In this document: one piece after another, positions 8,380-15,423 of the stretch
Position numbering within the stretch: position 1 is the stretch's first letter
Layout: each line of letters opens with the position of its first letter
Assembly (NCBI GenBank): GCA_021740045.1
Contig: JAIPAP010000019.1
Coordinates: forward strand, 1 to 44,764
DNA from: Bacteroidales bacterium
GTDB lineage: Bacteria > Bacteroidota > Bacteroidia > Bacteroidales > JAIPAP01
Direction: 5' to 3'
DNA length: 44,764 nucleotides
The notes under the pieces: generated by a model
Databases searched by the model: none
What the model saw: the letters and a program-made list of their open reading frames with translations, nothing else
What the model was told of the DNA's origin: nothing
Made by a program: the position numbers and the translations under genes

Positions 8380-9318
8380 TTACTTAAACAAACTTTTAGC
8401 TCTTCTCCCGAGTTTTTTGATTTTAATTGCACAGATTTCCTTGAGAAAAACCCCGGCTTTGTATGCCCAGACAAAAGCAACCATCAACAGGGCTATCAGT
8501 TTAGCGATCCGGTCTATGTCCGTTAGGTGAATGTCTTCAAGATTAAAGCCACTTGTCTTCATTGCCCTGAAAGCAGTCTCAATCTGCCACCGCTCTCTAT
8601 ATAGTGTTTGTACTTGTTCCGGCTTATTGAAAGAAATAATAACTTGAAGTTCAGGTACGCCTTGTTTGTTCTTGACTTTTGAACCTGATAAGTAACAGAG
8701 CTGCCCTTTTATCTTAACAATTAGACTATTATGACTTTGTTGATTGATTGTCAGATGTATAAACAACCAGGATGCTCTTACTACATGGCCATTCCTGGGA
8801 AGTGTAATCCAGAAGTTTTCCCGAATACGGATGTGGTATCGTATATGATTAAAGTTGAGATAATCAAGCCAGTGTTGGCCAACAAACTCCCTATCGGCAA
8901 GCAGGCAATCAATAGAGCCCTGGCCAAACAACGCAATATACCGTTGGTTAAGGTTAATGCGCTCGTTTGTTGATGAGTTTCCAAACTTAGGCAGCATAGT
9001 AAACAGCAACGGGAAAGCCACGCCTTTATATACAATAGCAAGCGTTAAAATGTTGATGTTCGTTGAGCCGAATTTCCAGTTAGTCCTGTCAAGCGATGAA
9101 CGATAGGGTGGTTCATGGGGAAGCAAAGCAAAAACTATTCGGGCAATAAGGTTGGTATCCAATAGATAATCAGCCATAAATCGTTGTATCCTTCTTAAAG
9201 AAGAATCGCTGCTGGCTTTGGTATCAAAGCTTGCTGCCAGCTTTTCAAAACCAACTGTTTGCACCTTGCAAAGTCCCGTAATAAACAAGCCAAAGAACTT
9301 AATCCGGGCTAAATTCAT
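8380..9318 (-). CDS. IS4-family DDE transposase
   Basis: A 312-residue transposase. The IS4 family signature Y-(2)-R-(3)-E-(6)-K is exact in YRERWQIETAFRAMK near residue 240, supplying the catalytic glutamate. The earlier DDE aspartates are most likely those in SSLDRTNW near residue 78 and LLADREF near residue 142. The length is within the usual IS4 range and there is no internal stop, so the enzyme may be intact. It points against the neighbouring island genes and lies between the HAD gene and the broken Mrr nuclease. I searched both flanks by eye for terminal inverted repeats and target duplications and could not define them, so the element boundaries are not given. Confidence 0.9.
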   Translation of the reverse strand: MNLARIKFFGLFITGLCKVQTVGFEKLAASFDTKASSDSSLRRIQRFMADYLLDTNLIARIVFALLPHEPPYRSSLDRTNWKFGSTNINILTLAIVYKGVAFPLLFTMLPKFGNSSTNERINLNQRYIALFGQGSIDCLLADREFVGQHWLDYLNFNHIRYHIRIRENFWITLPRNGHVVRASWLFIHLTINQQSHNSLIVKIKGQLCYLSGSKVKNKQGVPELQVIISFNKPEQVQTLYRERWQIETAFRAMKTSGFNLEDIHLTDIDRIAKLIALLMVAFVWAYKAGVFLKEICAIKIKKLGRRAKSLFK

Positions 9319-9693
9319 GTTTTGCCCAATGATTTTTATTAAAGTAGAGACTAAAATTGTATTTTTACTCTCACAACTAGTATTTATGTATCTTATTGAT
9401 ATATGTGATGGTATTTCTTTCAGGATACTGAATACCAGTTTCCTATTTCACTTTTTGGAAGATAGTTATCATATAGTTATTAACATATTAGTTTGATATA
9501 TAATGTGTTAATTGTTTTTGTCATGTACTAAAATATTAATATCAACGTGGCCTGGCAGCCGGTCCTAAAACATAGCGCGGATATTTCTAAATTTTAATAA
9601 CATAAGAATTAATCGCCGGCAGCAACAGCCTGATAGGGAAGTGATTCGAAATGAGGAATGTTTCATATCACCAACCATTGTGCCACATTAAAA
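9319..9693. other. AT-rich gap between transposase and broken nuclease
   Basis: About 375 bases, very AT-rich up to about 9540 and then GC-richer. It probably contains the right end of the IS4 element, but I could not match an inverted repeat to the left flank (8300-8379). No credible gene is seen. Confidence 0.4.
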
Positions 9694-10215
9694 ATGAGAA
9701 CCAGCCCATTTTCAGAAGAATCGACTGAGATCACACCTAGAGAGTTCGAGAAGGAAGTGATGAAACTCTTTACAGCAAAGGGTAGTGAGTTTAAACTCCT
9801 TGAAATAGTTCACGACAAAAAGATTCAGACCAAAGACCAGGAATATAAAATCGACATTTACTATGAATTTGAACAGGCCAATTTCTCATTAAAGGTATTG
9901 GCCGAATGTAAATGACATAAAGGAGCGATAACCAGAGAATTGGTACAAGTTCTCAATGATAAACTGACTGAGACAGGGTCACAAAAAGGGATACTTGTCT
10001 CCTCTTCTGGTTTTCAGAAAGGTGCAATTGCCTATGCCAAAAGAAAGGGAATTGCCCTCGTAAGAATTCTTAGAGTTGAAATGTTATACGAAACAAAAGG
10101 AGGACCACAAACCGAAGTCAACATTCAGGAAATTAAGGGGTTTTTTGACCTCCCAGACTTCTCTTTCTTGCAAATCATCGGGAACGAGGAAAATAGAGTG
10201 ACCACACCCTCTTAG
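9694..10215 (+). pseudogene. Mrr-like restriction endonuclease interrupted by one in-frame TGA
   Basis: Two open segments, 9694-9915 and 9916-10215, are in the same frame and separated only by a TGA at 9913-9915. Read through, they give about 173 residues of a PD-(D/E)XK endonuclease of the Mrr type: an acidic residue in KIDIYYEF near residue 53, the catalytic pair in LAECK near residue 72, then HKGAITREL, a helix, and the typical SSSGFQKGAIAYAKRKGIALV. The stop falls directly after ECK, where TGG (Trp) would need only one base change to give TGA. The downstream part keeps coding character, so the mutation looks recent. The more upstream ATG at 9658 is less likely. As it stands the product would lack the second half of the nuclease core and be inactive. 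Confidence 0.8.
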
Positions 10216-10287
10216 AAGACGATCATCTACGAAGATTTTTAGATGAAATAAAAACGTAACACAATCTAGTGGGCAGCCCGCCAGCAA

Positions 10288-10305
10288 TCCCGATACGCAT
10301 CGGGA
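10288..10305. repeat. Perfect short palindrome TCCCGAT-acgc-ATCGGGA
   Basis: A seven-base-pair perfect stem with a four-base loop. It is a sequence relative of the palindrome at 3901-3918, with the same TCCCGA/TCGGGA outer arms. Confidence 0.7.
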
Positions 10306-10526
10306 CTGATGGGGAGACACTTTCACATCTATCCTTCGAAATAAAATGAAGGAGGACCATCCAGCCTAAGGCGGGACGGTTCATTAATCCCGATCTTCAC
10401 CGTGAGTAGGGAAATTTGTTTGTAGATATCCAACATAGGAATGTAACCGCGTTTCTTCAATCTATCAATAGTAATCGTAGGCCCCAATATTGGGCTTTGT
10501 GCTATTTTCCATACCCTCTGAAAATT

Positions 10527-10632
10527 ACAATCGCACTTTCCGAATAATGCTAGAAAGTTTATTTGTACTTTTAAACTTTTTCTGTTGCTTCTGGATAGTG
10601 GGCGATGAATGTAAATGCAAGGTACACACGGC
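10527..10632. repeat. Structured intergenic repeat, copy B
   Basis: Homologous to 5315-5425. The core hairpin arms AAAGTTTA (10554-10561) and TAAACTTT (10572-10579) enclose a 10-base loop starting TTTGTA, the same size and start as in copy A. One base pair of the stem differs from copy A in both arms, so pairing is kept. A further stem, CGATGAAT with ATTCATCG, spans about 10602-10640 in this copy only. Confidence 0.6.
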
Positions 10633-10786
10633 GATTCATCGTACATGCCGCAGGAAGTGCTTATTAAGAAAGAAAATCGTAAAATAAAAGATGTTTCAAA
10701 CCATAAAGAATAGTAGTAATAATGTGGCACACACCATAGCTGCCAACCGTTAGCGTTCTTAATAACAGTAATGTAATACTAATAAA

Positions 10787-11359
10787 ATGAAATATACCGA
10801 AAAATATATTGATTGTTTAATTGCAGATTCTCAACAAATTAAACAGGAGATACATAGAAGGTCAAATTTACAAAAGGCTGTGCTGACCGGCTACATTGGA
10901 TTACTATCATTTACATTTGCTAAGGTTCTCGACGATAACTTAAAATTCGAGTTGGTCATAGTTTTGCTTATTTGTTTATTTTTAATTCAATTATACTATT
11001 ATCGAGAATGGATAGAAATCGCTAGACTCGGTAAGATTATATCAACAAAAATTGCCAGAGAAATAAATGATGCTTGTGATCTGAAAGATACAAAAAAGGT
11101 ATATCACTCTCAGACAGACAATCAATTTGACGAGATATTCAATTTTAAATATACTAGTAGATTAAGTAAGGTTTTTAATTGGATTTTTTTAGGACTACTT
11201 CCACTAATAATCTCAATTTTCTTTCTTAATAATAAAAATTATTGTATTTCAATTGGAGAGTGGATTGTTCTATTATTTTTAAATTTATTAAATATTGGAT
11301 TTATATTTTATACAGAGCATTATATGGATAAAAAAATTAAATATGACAAAATAATGTAA
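10787..11359 (+). CDS. Four-helix membrane protein of unknown function
   Basis: A 190-residue protein not recognised as a named family. A short N-terminal helical, charged segment (about residues 1-28) is followed by two hydrophobic segments (about 29-46 and 54-70), a cytosol-like central stretch with YREWIEIARLGKIISTKIA (about 72-90) and an acidic linker, then two more hydrophobic segments (about 132-146 and 157-175) and a basic tail. This two-plus-two layout, with a helical hinge after the second helix, is also seen in the broken gene at 12453-13112, so the two may be distant paralogues. It sits alone in the island, after copy B of the structured repeat. Small membrane proteins of this kind are frequent in defence islands, but no effector activity is shown by the sequence. 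Confidence 0.65.
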   Translation: MKYTEKYIDCLIADSQQIKQEIHRRSNLQKAVLTGYIGLLSFTFAKVLDDNLKFELVIVLLICLFLIQLYYYREWIEIARLGKIISTKIAREINDACDLKDTKKVYHSQTDNQFDEIFNFKYTSRLSKVFNWIFLGLLPLIISIFFLNNKNYCISIGEWIVLLFLNLLNIGFIFYTEHYMDKKIKYDKIM

Positions 11360-11548
11360 TATTATAAACGTACCCTAAAACAAGTAGGCGACCTTACCAG
11401 TAAGGACATATGGCGAGAAGGTCTCAAACTACTATGAGTAGATAGCCTTCCCGCAATGAACATCTTGCAAGCCTAATTAACAAAAAAGATTTTTACGGTC
11501 AGAAAAATTGATGAGCCAATAAGAAAACTGCTAAAACACACTCCAACC

Positions 11549-11944
11549 ATGAACATCGAATTTGAATGCAAAGAACTCAGCATTAACGATGATCCGAATT
11601 TCGGGTGTACCATTGAATTTAACGATACCCTTGAAACCCATGATGAAAACCGGACCATTGAAGAGCTATTGCATCCGGCGGGTAAATACCTGTTAATCCA
11701 GCGAAGTTACCAGGAAGAAGAATACGATATGGACTGGTACACTATTGAATCGTCGGAAGCAGCAATCAATTACACGCAGCAATATGATATGTATGTGAGG
11801 CTCAAGCCAAAGGAATTTGAAATGTATTGTGCGGGTGTTACCTTCCATATCGGGCTCAATCTAACCGGTATGGAATACGCCAACCTGGAGAAAATGCTCA
11901 GGACAAGGTTTAAGGGAAAAGTAGTGATGCTGAAAGACCGTTAA
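11549..11944 (+). CDS. Hypothetical protein, also present as truncated copies
   Basis: A 131-residue soluble, acidic protein that I do not recognise. It starts MNIEFECKELSINDDPNFG, has an ELLHPAGKYLLIQRSY segment near residue 38, and ends with a helix and short basic tail (RTRFKGKVVMLKDR). There is no signal peptide or membrane segment. Its first 21 or so codons are repeated at 13251-13312, together with some upstream sequence, and a short piece resembling its LHPAGKY region recurs at 14911-14936. It lies about 55 bases upstream of the UPF0175 antitoxin gene and was evidently duplicated with it, so it may belong to the same unit. Its function is unknown. Confidence 0.6.
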   Translation: MNIEFECKELSINDDPNFGCTIEFNDTLETHDENRTIEELLHPAGKYLLIQRSYQEEEYDMDWYTIESSEAAINYTQQYDMYVRLKPKEFEMYCAGVTFHIGLNLTGMEYANLEKMLRTRFKGKVVMLKDR

Positions 11945-11999
11945 GGATAATATCAGATACAAGATGTTGTTTGCTACAATTCGTTATAAAGAAAGAAAA

Positions 12000-12239
12000 A
12001 TGAGTAAACCTATGAGAACCCTTCATTTGCATATACCGGATTCGGTAGATATAAATGACGCTGAGTTGGTCATGCTGATAGCTGCAAAATTATATGAGGA
12101 TGGCACGCTCTCCTCAGGACAAGCAGCGGAATTGGCCGGCGTATCGAAAAGAACGTTTATTGAGCTACTCGGTAAATATGGAGTTTCTGTCTTCAGTAAC
12201 TCAATTGATGATCTGGAATCCGACATCTCCAATGCCTAA
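12000..12239 (+). CDS. UPF0175-family antitoxin, copy 1
   Basis: A 79-residue predicted antitoxin of the UPF0175 family, which is commonly encoded just before a DUF3368 PIN-like toxin. The conserved core is visible: two short helices around DAELVMLIAAKLYEDGTLSSG, then the helix-turn-helix-like QAAELAGVSKRTFIELLGKYGV and an acidic tail DDLESDI. The ATG at 12000 is chosen over the upstream alternative at 11964, which would add unrelated residues; the ATG at 12012 is also possible and corresponds to the start of copy 2. The stop overlaps the start of the toxin remnant by eight bases, the normal arrangement. Because the toxin is truncated, this antitoxin probably has no functional partner at the locus. 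Confidence 0.8.
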   Translation: MSKPMRTLHLHIPDSVDINDAELVMLIAAKLYEDGTLSSGQAAELAGVSKRTFIELLGKYGVSVFSNSIDDLESDISNA

Positions 12240-12351
12240 CTATGTGATCGCAGACACCAGTGTATTGATCATTTTTGATAAGCTAATGCAGTTGGACCTA
12301 TTGAAAAAAGTCTATAAGCGAACGAAGAAAATACGGAGAAGCTTTTGGTAA
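12232..12351 (+). pseudogene. Truncated DUF3368 PIN-like toxin, copy 1
   Basis: Begins MPNYVIADTSVLIIFDKL, the N-terminal strand of a PIN-like fold with the first catalytic aspartate in ADTSV. After KKVYKR the frame runs into TKKIRRSFW and stops, giving only 39 residues against roughly 150 expected for DUF3368. Nearby bases in another frame (around 12325-12350) could still encode typical following residues, so a small indel plus deletion is likely. The later catalytic acids are absent and the product should be inactive. Confidence 0.75.
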
Positions 12352-12452
12352 ATATAGAATCAATATACAAAAAACAGTGAAAAACCCAAGAGGTGATAGC
12401 CTCAAGACTATATCTGAAAAACATTATAGACTATATGATAAAACCAATTACC

Positions 12453-13112
12453 ATGAAAGATTATAAATTGGAATATGAAAGTCTGAGGAAGGAGGCAGAT
12501 ACAAATAAAAATTACGTATTTGAAAGACCTATTTTGATCATAACCTTAAGTCTTGCATCAATTAATTTTGGAAAAGGGGAATATACACCCTATGTTCCTG
12601 CGTTTATTACAATTATTTTATGTCTTAATCTGTAATTTACGGTTAATCGACTTTTTAGTGCCGGAAGAATTATTGCATACATCATGCTGGTAATTGAGCG
12701 GAATCACCGACCATATATTGGATGGGAAAATTTATTGCTCTATCATAGAGAATTTACTAATAAACTTGGTAAAAAGCGTATTAGAAAAATCAAAGAAAAT
12801 GAATTGCGCGATGATACGATTCCCAAAGGGTATGGATTTTACCAGATAATTTATTATTTTCATATTTTTATCTTAGTGGTATCATATTCGAGTTTATTTA
12901 TCAAAACCGACAAACCATCATCTAGTGTGGTATTCTTTTCACTACTTACGATCGTTTATTTTATCTATGTAATGATAAAATATAATAACAATCGCTTGCG
13001 TAAAAATCTACTTTATGAAAAAATTATTATGGAGAAGGTATTGGTTTATATAAAGCATCCAAAGATCGTAGATCAATTAAAAGAGAAGTATCCTGATAAA
13101 AGAAGCAAATGA
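12453..13112 (+). pseudogene. Four-helix membrane protein interrupted by one in-frame TAA
   Basis: Two open segments are in the same frame: one ends with a TAA at 12633-12635 and the next continues to 13112. Read through from the ATG at 12453 they give about 219 residues: a charged N-terminal helix, two hydrophobic segments (one around ILIITLSLASINF, one around VPAFITIILCLNL at the stop), a hinge FTVNRLFSAGRIIAYIMLV, a basic cytosolic stretch, two more hydrophobic segments (YYFHIFILVVSYSSLF and VVFFSLLTIVYFIYVM) and a basic tail. The layout parallels the intact gene at 10787-11359. The stop interrupts the second hydrophobic segment, so the gene is probably dead unless the downstream part is reinitiated at 12684. 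Confidence 0.65.
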
Positions 13113-13250
13113 AAGCTATTCTTAGCAATCAAAGCTTTGGTGAACCATGTATCTCCCGGAGACAATAGTTGAGCCTACCTCATTCAGATTGTAATAAAAA
13201 TGATGAGCCTTATTATGCTTCAATTACAACCCCACTAAAACGCCACCCCA

Positions 13251-13312
13251 ATGAACATTAAATTTGCATGTAAATCACTCACCATCAACGATGATCCGGA
13301 TTTCGGGTGTAG
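13251..13312 (+). pseudogene. Truncated copy of the 11549 gene (first ~21 codons)
   Basis: Begins ATGAACATTAAATTTGC and follows the first 21 codons of the 11549-11944 gene with scattered differences, including the NDDPDFGC segment. It then joins directly to the second antitoxin copy, so about 400 bases present between the two genes in copy 1 are missing here. The upstream 50 bases also resemble those upstream of 11549, showing that the duplicated unit included the leader. Confidence 0.75.
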
Positions 13313-13318
13313 CATGAT

Positions 13319-13546
13319 ATGAGAAGCCTGCATTTGCATATACCAGATTCGGTAGATAAGAATGACGCTGAGCTGGTCATGCTGATAGCTGCCAAATTAT
13401 ATGAGGATGGCACGCTCCCTTCAGGTCAAGCAGCGGAATTGGCCGGTGTATCGAAAGGAACGTTTATTGAGCTACTCGCTAAATATGGAGTTTCTGTCTA
13501 CAGTAACTCAATTGATGATCTGGAAACCGACATCTCCAATGCCTAG
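13319..13546 (+). CDS. UPF0175-family antitoxin, copy 2
   Basis: A 75-residue near-duplicate of the 12000-12239 protein, differing at a handful of positions (for example SKGTF for SKRTF and VSVYS for VSVFS). It starts at an ATG that falls immediately after the truncated leader copy, so it may now use that gene's expression signals. The nucleotide identity with copy 1 is visibly high across about 310 bases and extends into the toxin remnant. As with copy 1, the toxin partner is truncated. It could still act as an orphan antitoxin against related toxins elsewhere. Confidence 0.75.
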   Translation: MRSLHLHIPDSVDKNDAELVMLIAAKLYEDGTLPSGQAAELAGVSKGTFIELLAKYGVSVYSNSIDDLETDISNA

Positions 13547-13628
13547 CTATGTGATCGCAGACACCAGTGTATTGATCATTTTTGATAAGCTAATGCCGTT
13601 GGACCTATTGAAAAAAGTCTATCAGTGA
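13539..13628 (+). pseudogene. Truncated DUF3368 PIN-like toxin, copy 2
   Basis: Begins MPSYVIADTSVLIIFDKL, overlaps the antitoxin stop by eight bases, and ends after LLKKVYQ, leaving 29 residues. Copy 1 and copy 2 diverge at the same codon (KKVY), which suggests that this is the edge of the duplicated unit, or that the toxin was already cut before duplication. Confidence 0.75.
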
Positions 13629-13721
13629 TTGTATACCAAGCCAGAAATGGCATAGGAAGCTGGTTTTAAAAGCAACAAGTAAAATTGTTCATATAGATAT
13701 GAAATATTGATCGGTGCACGT

Positions 13722-13745
13722 TATATTTGTACATAAGGTTGTACA
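13722..13745 (+). promoter_or_regulatory. yefM-yoeB promoter -7 box and twin TGTACA operator
   Basis: A Bacteroidota-type -7 box TATATTTG (13722-13729) overlaps the first of two TGTACA cores (13728-13733 and 13740-13745), which are 12 bases apart centre to centre. The start codon is at 13761. In E. coli the YefM-YoeB complex represses its own operon through palindromes with TGTACA cores at the same spacing, so this is very likely the autoregulatory operator. No convincing -33 box was found. Confidence 0.75.
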
Positions 13746-13760
13746 TAAAATTGTAACACT

Positions 13761-14015
13761 ATGTTAACAACAACGATCTCAGATTTTAGAAAAAATATGA
13801 AAAGGTATCTGGATAGCGTAATCCGGAATGTTGAGACGTTGATCATCAATCGCGGAAAAGATAATGCTGTGGTGATTATGTCATTGGAAGAATACAACGC
13901 TTTACAGGCCACTCATCACGAATTGTCTTCCAAATCGAACGAGAAACGCCTGGACACTGCGATTGAGAAACTGAATAGCGGCTCATCATTTGAAAAAGAC
14001 TTGCTTGATTCATGA
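13761..14015 (+). CDS. yefM: YefM-type (Phd/YefM) antitoxin
   Basis: An 84-residue antitoxin. The N-terminal DNA-binding fold has the family pattern: TTISDFRKNMKRYLDSV, then VETLIINRGKDNAVVIMSLEEYNAL around residues 24-48, as in YefM/Phd proteins. The C-terminal third (about residues 52-84) is a flexible acidic/polar region that would wrap the toxin. It overlaps yoeB by four bases (ATGA), giving translational coupling. The twin TGTACA operator lies directly upstream, so the complex should repress its own transcription. Length is normal. This is the best-preserved toxin-antitoxin pair of the island's two-gene loci. Confidence 0.92.
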   Translation: MLTTTISDFRKNMKRYLDSVIRNVETLIINRGKDNAVVIMSLEEYNALQATHHELSSKSNEKRLDTAIEKLNSGSSFEKDLLDS

Positions 14016-14269
14016 AATATATATTCGTGGATGAGTCCTGGGAAGATTACCTGTATTGGCAAAAGGCTGATAAGAAGATACTTAAACGGATAAACAAACT
14101 ACTTGCGGAAATTTCCCGCCATCCTTATTCAGGGCTTGGGAAACCCGAACCTTTGAAGTATAAATACAAGGGATTTTGGTCACGCCGAATTACCGGTGAA
14201 CACCGGTTGATATATAAATACCGTGCAGGTGAAATACTGATTGCTAAATGCAGATTCCATTATGATTAG
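14012..14269 (+). CDS. yoeB: YoeB-type (Txe/YoeB) mRNA interferase toxin
   Basis: An 85-residue RelE-superfamily endoribonuclease that cleaves mRNA on the ribosome. The family landmarks are all present: W-E-D-Y near the N-terminus (ESWEDYLYWQ), KILKRINKLLAEI, the basic G-L-G-K-P-E-P-L-K segment carrying the catalytic glutamate near residue 46, SRRITGEHRLIYKY with the catalytic arginine near residue 65, and the terminal CRFHYD with the catalytic histidine near residue 83. The length equals E. coli YoeB (84 residues). No mutation is seen, so the toxin should be active and neutralised by YefM encoded just upstream. Confidence 0.95.
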   Translation: MKYIFVDESWEDYLYWQKADKKILKRINKLLAEISRHPYSGLGKPEPLKYKYKGFWSRRITGEHRLIYKYRAGEILIAKCRFHYD

Positions 14270-14371
14270 CCCGGCACTTATAATGGTTCCGATTTAAGAA
14301 CCGAGATCATAACTATTTTGTTAACATGTTGTAAATATAAGGTTTTTACAGTGAAATAGAAACACCACACG

Positions 14372-14608
14372 ATGGATGAAGATTTTGAAAAGCAGGAAAA
14401 ACGAATTGAAGCTGTTTTCCCGGAGCATATAGAGGATATCTCGGTAAGGGAAGAAACCATTGGGATATTCAAGGCATTTTTGGAAAAAAATCTGTCTTTC
14501 CCCGTTGAACTGACAGGCATAGAGGATTTTGACTGGGAAGAATTTTATCTTTTAGGTCCGGGCGATGTCATAAAGGTGCACAAAGGGATGAGGGGATATA
14601 ACAACTGA
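14372..14608 (+). CDS. Small acidic hypothetical protein, possibly truncated
   Basis: A 78-residue acidic protein. The visible segment FPVELTGIEDFDWEEFYLLGPGD (split here as FPVELTGIEDF and DWEEFYLLGPGD) resembles a domain I associate with Bacteroidota proteins annotated as calcium-binding-like, which are normally longer. Here the sequence ends shortly after, with KVHKGMRGYNN, so the gene may have lost its 3' half. There is no signal peptide. It stands about 100 bases after yoeB in the same direction. The family link is from memory and weak. Confidence 0.45.
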   Translation: MDEDFEKQEKRIEAVFPEHIEDISVREETIGIFKAFLEKNLSFPVELTGIEDFDWEEFYLLGPGDVIKVHKGMRGYNN

Positions 14609-15009
14609 GCAAAAAAGCGGCACACGCTCTTCGCTTGGCATTGTTACCTAGTTTAAAGTCGAAAGTTTAAAGTTACCGGTAAGCGGGCCTCAGAACATTT
14701 GCTCCAAAATATATTACTCCTTGCCCTAAGCCTAGCGCTCCACCCTCTATAACTGGGTTCATTACCAAGTTTAAAGCTGGAAACAAGCTAAATAACTTTC
14801 TGTTACTTCGTGATGAATTTCGTGTACCTTCGTTGTAAAATTCTAACCACCAAGGCGCTCAAAGGAAATTCACTAAGTTGCACGAAGGAAAAACTTTTAT
14901 GTGACTTGTGAAGTTGTTGCATCCGGCCGGTAAATAACACCCTTTTACTAAATGTCGTGTCAATGTCGCTTTTTTGTAGTTGATTTGTAAGGTAAAATCA
15001 GGGCGGTAA
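14609..15009. other. Gap with gene debris and short direct repeats
   Basis: About 400 bases without a credible gene. AGTTTAAAG occurs three times (around 14649-14676 and 14769). A block beginning ACCACCAAGGCGCTCAAAGG near 14848 resembles a common Bacteroidota intergenic repeat. At 14911-14936 a 26-base piece matches most of the LHPAGKY-coding part of the 11549 gene, probably a third, heavily eroded copy. Confidence 0.45.
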
Positions 15010-15279
15010 TTGGAGCAAAAACATAAACACCGGAGAATTAATGCAGTATCCGGTTTACAACTCACTGTTTGGGTCATCATTATTCTACCCGGCGTGGCCA
15101 TGCATTACTTCCTAAGCATGAACCAGTTCATCAACAAGGCCTCCTACTACATCCTGATCGGGGTTTTCATGGGTATGCTGGTCTCCATTACCAATGCGAT
15201 CAATGTTATGAATAACAAGCCTTATAAACGCTTGAGGTTTTTCATTTTGGGCGACAGGGAGAAGAAGGATGTTGGTTGA
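15010..15279 (+). CDS. Small two-helix membrane protein (uncertain)
   Basis: An 89-residue open frame with a TTG start. It contains two hydrophobic segments (about residues 15-35, LQLTVWVIIILPGVAMHYF, and 44-62, YYILIGVFMGMLVSI) and a basic C-terminus (KRLRFFILGDREKK). The codon composition looks coding rather than random, but there is no ATG before residue 32 and no recognised family. It may be an older gene remnant with a lost start. Confidence 0.35.
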   Translation: MEQKHKHRRINAVSGLQLTVWVIIILPGVAMHYFLSMNQFINKASYYILIGVFMGMLVSITNAINVMNNKPYKRLRFFILGDREKKDVG

Positions 15280-15423
15280 GGGGTTTTGACTTTCGTAAGA
15301 AAGTAGGGCGTGGAAGATATCTAACACAACTTTGATATTGCTAACTTTCAGAGATAATGATAAAACGCCTGAATCCATTTCTATTATAAGTGAAAGAGAT
15401 TACTTTTGTAATCCAATTATCAA

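Larger units (their letters stand above)
10216..10786. other. Intergenic region with palindrome and copy B of the structured repeat
   Basis: About 570 bases. It contains a palindrome (10288-10305), copy B of the structured repeat (about 10527-10632), and just before the next gene the string GCCAACCGTTAGCG (10742-10755), which resembles the 3' edge of an integron-type attC site but lacks a clear partner. A minus-strand open frame (10329-10730) crosses the region. Its codons run through the hairpin repeat and I do not call it. Confidence 0.5.

Noticed and set aside
8300-9500. Terminal inverted repeats and target duplication of the IS4 element
   Set aside because: I compared both flanks by eye and found only short AT-rich matches, not a convincing pair, so no boundaries are claimed.
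9913-9915. Selenocysteine or programmed recoding at the TGA in the Mrr-like gene
   Set aside because: No stem-loop resembling a bacterial SECIS was recognised just after the TGA, and homologous nucleases do not use Sec there; a nonsense mutation is simpler.
10329-10730. Minus-strand open frame of 133 codons
   Set aside because: It runs through the structured repeat whose hairpin is conserved at the DNA level, has no recognisable domain, and its counterpart around 5206-5418 is short and different. The similarity between the two frames is explained by the repeat.
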